Below, in pieces: positions 61,628 through 64,000 of a DNA stretch of 64,000 bases; the first letter of the stretch is position 1; every line of letters starts with the position of its first letter. Made by a program: the position numbers and the translations under genes. The stretch comes from JAVVVD01 sp036652795. GTDB lineage: Bacteria; Bacillota; Clostridia; Christensenellales; CAG-138. The notes under the pieces are model-generated. The model was not told the DNA's origin and ran no database searches. It saw nothing but the letters and a program-made list of their open reading frames with translations. The stretch covers positions 62,001 to 126,000 of the forward strand of contig JAVVVD010000005.1 of NCBI GenBank assembly GCA_036652795.1. Reading direction: 5' to 3'.

Positions 61628-62551
61628 TTATTTTGTATTAAGCCTAAGTCTACGCCGCCGCCTGTAGTATTCGCTGCGCACTACATACACCATCATCAGC
61701 ACCGTCATAACATACGGTATCATCGATGTGAGATTGCTCTGCATACCCACGGATTGCAAGCGTAAACCAAGCGCGTCCAGAAAACCGAACAGCAGCGCCG
61801 CAATAAACACCTTTGGCGGATTAGCCGCACCGAATATCACGCAGGCAAATGCTATAAAGCCACGGTTAGCGCTCATTCCCTCGGTAAACATCGTAAGATA
61901 TCCCAGCGACAGATGCGCCCCCGCAAAGCCGCAGAATACACCGCATAGTATACTTGCAAGGTATTTCATGCGCACCGGGCTTATGCCCACGCTCTCAAGC
62001 GCGCGCGGATGCTCGCCCGCCGCCCTAAGCCATAAGCCGTACGGTGTTTTGTATATAAACAGCCATGTAAGATACACAAGCGCCCATGCGATATATACGA
62101 ACAGCGTATTGTTGTTGAGCAGCGGCCCTAATATTGGTATTTTATCTAATAAATCCAAGTTTAACTTGGCGATAGGCACTATAGCAGGGTTTGAAAACGC
62201 GCCTTTCACGCCAAAGAGCGTGCGCAGCAAAAACACCGTTAGTCCGCCCGCAAATATGTTTAGCGCCACGCCTATTATGAATTCATCGCTCTTGAACTTT
62301 ACCACAAACAGCGCGAAAAACAGCCCTATCAGCACACCTACAATCACCGCAACCAGCACACCCATCGTTGCGCTTGCAAAGTAGTAGCTTCCAGCTACCG
62401 CCGCAAATGCGCCAATGAGTATCATTCCGTCCATGCCAATGTTCATAATTCCCGCATGTTCTGTAAACAGGCCGCCCAACGCCGCAAGTACTATTGGTGT
62501 TGCGGTGCGCAATGTGTTTTGCAGCAGCGCTATATTGAATATGTCACCCAT
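61628..62551 (-). CDS. Nucleoside/simple sugar ABC transporter permease (NupQ-like)
   Basis: The 307-residue permease of the BPD_transp_2 family has TPIVLAALGGLFTEHAGIMNIGMDGM and SVGISPVRMKYLASILCGVFCG, as in the NupQ/YufQ permease of Firmicute nucleoside importers. The ATG at 62551 has AGGG upstream and overlaps the preceding permease gene by eight bases. With the neighbouring permease and ATPase it forms a BMP-type importer; no binding protein gene is within the window. Confidence 0.88.
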   Translation of the reverse strand: MGDIFNIALLQNTLRTATPIVLAALGGLFTEHAGIMNIGMDGMILIGAFAAVAGSYYFASATMGVLVAVIVGVLIGLFFALFVVKFKSDEFIIGVALNIFAGGLTVFLLRTLFGVKGAFSNPAIVPIAKLNLDLLDKIPILGPLLNNNTLFVYIAWALVYLTWLFIYKTPYGLWLRAAGEHPRALESVGISPVRMKYLASILCGVFCGFAGAHLSLGYLTMFTEGMSANRGFIAFACVIFGAANPPKVFIAALLFGFLDALGLRLQSVGMQSNLTSMIPYVMTVLMMVYVVRSEYYRRRRRLRLNTK

Positions 62552-63641
62552 TTGAACCCTCCCCATGCGAAGTCGCCCTGCGTATACGGAGCTTTGCATC
62601 TCTGTTCGCTTTTTTTTGCGCTATAGAGGCGCGTATTCCGCTTTCTGCGGCCATGAAAAATATGATTATGGACTGTATCACAAGTATCAGCTCGCTGGAT
62701 ATGCCCGTATTAAGTTCCATCGCGCTGCCCCCCACCTTCATCGCCGCAAAGAATATGCTCATCAATACTATTCCGCCCGGCTGATAGCGCATTATCATCG
62801 CCACAAGCATTCCGTCGAAGTAGAACTCCTTACTGAGCGATTCAACGAAGCGCCCCTGTATGGAATATACCTCAAACATACCAACTATCCCGCATATAGC
62901 CCCCGATGCAACCATAGCTAATATCGTTATCCTATCCGTTTTCAGCCCTGAAAAAAAGGCAAATCTACGGTTTTCACCGGTCAGTTTCATTTCAAAGCCC
63001 GTTGCAGTGCGCTGCATTACATACCATACTAAAAACGCTATCACCGCCGCATAGATTATGCTTGATGAAAGATCTGAAAGCGGTATGAGTTTAAAAAATC
63101 TAAACGATGGATCTATTGAAGTAGTGCCAGACACAATGCCTACTTCAGCGGTTTTTAACGGACCGTTAACAAGATACGAACAAAAGTATATTGCGGCGGA
63201 ATTGAGCATTACCGTCACTATTACCTCATTAACCTTCCATTTTACCTTGAGCAGCGCCGGAATAAGCGCATACAGTCCACCCGCCGCAATAGCCGCAAGC
63301 ATCCCCACAGGTATCGCCAACACCGGTGAAGCGCCATGCAGCACAAAGCCGATTATCGCTGCCGCCATGCCGCCAAGATATAGCTGCCCTTCGCCGCCCA
63401 CGTTGAATATTCCTCCGCGCGCTCCCACGGCCGTAGCAAGGCCGCACAAGCACAGCGTAACCGTCTTTGCAAGCGTGTTGCCTATCGCCCTGCGGCTTCC
63501 AAAGGCTCCGCGCACAAGCTCGCCATATCCTGAAATCGGATCGTGTCCTGTAAGCAATATTATAAGCGCACCCAGCAGCAGCGCTGCGCCCACACTTATA
63601 GCAAGCGAGATAAGATACGACGTATCCAGACGTTTTTTCAT
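62544..63641 (-). CDS. Nucleoside/simple sugar ABC transporter permease (NupP-like)
   Basis: The 365-residue permease has NTLAKTVTLCLCGLATAVGARGG and IFNVGGEGQLYLGGMAAAI, hallmarks of the NupP/YufP permease, and about ten membrane spans. Its start overlaps the ATPase stop by four bases. It pairs with the NupQ-like permease to move nucleosides or related solutes. Confidence 0.9.
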   Translation of the reverse strand: MKKRLDTSYLISLAISVGAALLLGALIILLTGHDPISGYGELVRGAFGSRRAIGNTLAKTVTLCLCGLATAVGARGGIFNVGGEGQLYLGGMAAAIIGFVLHGASPVLAIPVGMLAAIAAGGLYALIPALLKVKWKVNEVIVTVMLNSAAIYFCSYLVNGPLKTAEVGIVSGTTSIDPSFRFFKLIPLSDLSSSIIYAAVIAFLVWYVMQRTATGFEMKLTGENRRFAFFSGLKTDRITILAMVASGAICGIVGMFEVYSIQGRFVESLSKEFYFDGMLVAMIMRYQPGGIVLMSIFFAAMKVGGSAMELNTGISSELILVIQSIIIFFMAAESGIRASIAQKKANRDAKLRIRRATSHGEGSNG

Positions 63642-64000
63642 TTTGCCGCCTCCCTTGCGCCTGTCATATAATATCCCAGCTCCGCTTTATCAGCCTTGTC
63701 TGCCGCAAATTCGGCGGTAGCCTTACCCTCAAACATTGTTATAATACGGTCGCTAAGGCGCACAACCTCATCAAGGTCGGCACTCATCAGCAGCACGGCA
63801 CAGCCTGCGTTGCGTTTTTTTATTATAAGATCATGTATATAATCCTGCGCGCCTATATCCACACCGCGCGTTGGCTGCGCGATTATAAGCACCTTTGAAT
63901 CAAATGAAAATTCGCGCGCGATAACCAGCTTTTGCATGTTTCCGCCGGATAGGCTTCCCGCCTGCACCCGTATATCCGCCGCACGTATATCGAATCTTTT
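63638..64000 (-). CDS. Nucleoside/simple sugar ABC transporter ATPase, C-terminal part (partial)
   Basis: The frame is open to the window end, so only the last 120 residues are seen. They contain the signature SLSGGNMQKLVIARE, the Walker B-like LIIAQPTRGVDIGAQ and a final H-loop region without His (MSADLDEV), as in the second ABC cassette of NupO/RbsA-type double ATPases. The rest of the gene, and probably the binding protein gene, lies beyond the window. Confidence 0.9.
   Translation of the reverse strand, partial: KRFDIRAADIRVQAGSLSGGNMQKLVIAREFSFDSKVLIIAQPTRGVDIGAQDYIHDLIIKKRNAGCAVLLMSADLDEVVRLSDRIITMFEGKATAEFAADKADKAELGYYMTGAREAAK

Overview
The window looks like chromosome from an anaerobic, amino-acid-fermenting, endospore-forming member of the Clostridia. 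The evidence is yabP/yabQ sporulation genes beside a divIC-like gene, a rho-rpmE pair, Bcd-Etf butyrate chemistry, three sets of ferredoxin-dependent 2-oxoacid oxidoreductase genes, two butyrate kinase/phosphotransbutyrylase pairs, and strong AGGAGG-type ribosome binding sites. I cannot name the genus. No insertion sequences, prophage, CRISPR arrays or clear pseudogenes were seen. The first and last genes are cut by the window edges.

Layout. 1-4.4 kb: end of an indolepyruvate oxidoreductase beta gene, an Asp/Glu/hydantoin racemase-family gene, an IclR regulator, a LUD-domain protein and an APC permease. 4.6-9 kb: housekeeping genes rpmE, rho (with a long N/Q/Y-rich insert), yabP, yabQ, divIC-like and ppx/gppA-like. 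9-12.6 kb: citrate-lyase accessory genes citC and a citX-citG fusion without the lyase itself, a divergent TetR regulator, and a DUF2461 gene. 12.6-26.3 kb: a complete-looking lysine fermentation cluster on the minus strand. A strong promoter, a lysine riboswitch and two tandem terminators precede kal-kce-kdd-kamA-kamD-kamE-crt-hbd-bcd-etfB-etfA; kamC and kamB lie just upstream under their own promoter. 26.4-30.3 kb: a sortase-anchored surface protein, pckA, a 51-residue protein, and initiator plus elongator tRNA-Met. 30.6-37.9 kb: a FadR-type regulator divergent from ptb-buk, a P-loop ATPase, a four-subunit 2-oxoacid:ferredoxin oxidoreductase and a branched-chain aminotransferase. 38.1-46 kb: an oligopeptide ABC transporter (oppABCDF order) plus two small membrane proteins. 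46-48.5 kb: a membrane protein, a CorA-type transporter and a lipoprotein. 48.5-54.2 kb: a second module, buk-ptb-iorA-iorB-aminotransferase. 54.3-59.1 kb: a PLP decarboxylase, a D-cysteine-desulfhydrase-like enzyme and a fused E1 alpha/beta dehydrogenase. 59.1-64 kb: a GH3 beta-glucosidase and a nucleoside-type ABC importer running off the end.

How it fits together. Peptides enter through Opp. Lysine is isomerised by KamA and KamDE, oxidised by Kdd, cleaved by Kce and deaminated by Kal to crotonyl-CoA, which Bcd-EtfAB reduces to butyryl-CoA. Branched-chain and probably aromatic amino acids are transaminated and oxidised to acyl-CoA by ferredoxin-linked oxidoreductases. Each of those modules carries its own Ptb-Buk pair to convert acyl-CoA to acid plus ATP. 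The most notable points are the lysine riboswitch placed on a catabolic operon with duplicated terminators, the prion-like segment in Rho, the repeat-bearing insert in OppC, the orphan fused E1 operon, and the two parallel acyl-CoA-to-ATP modules.
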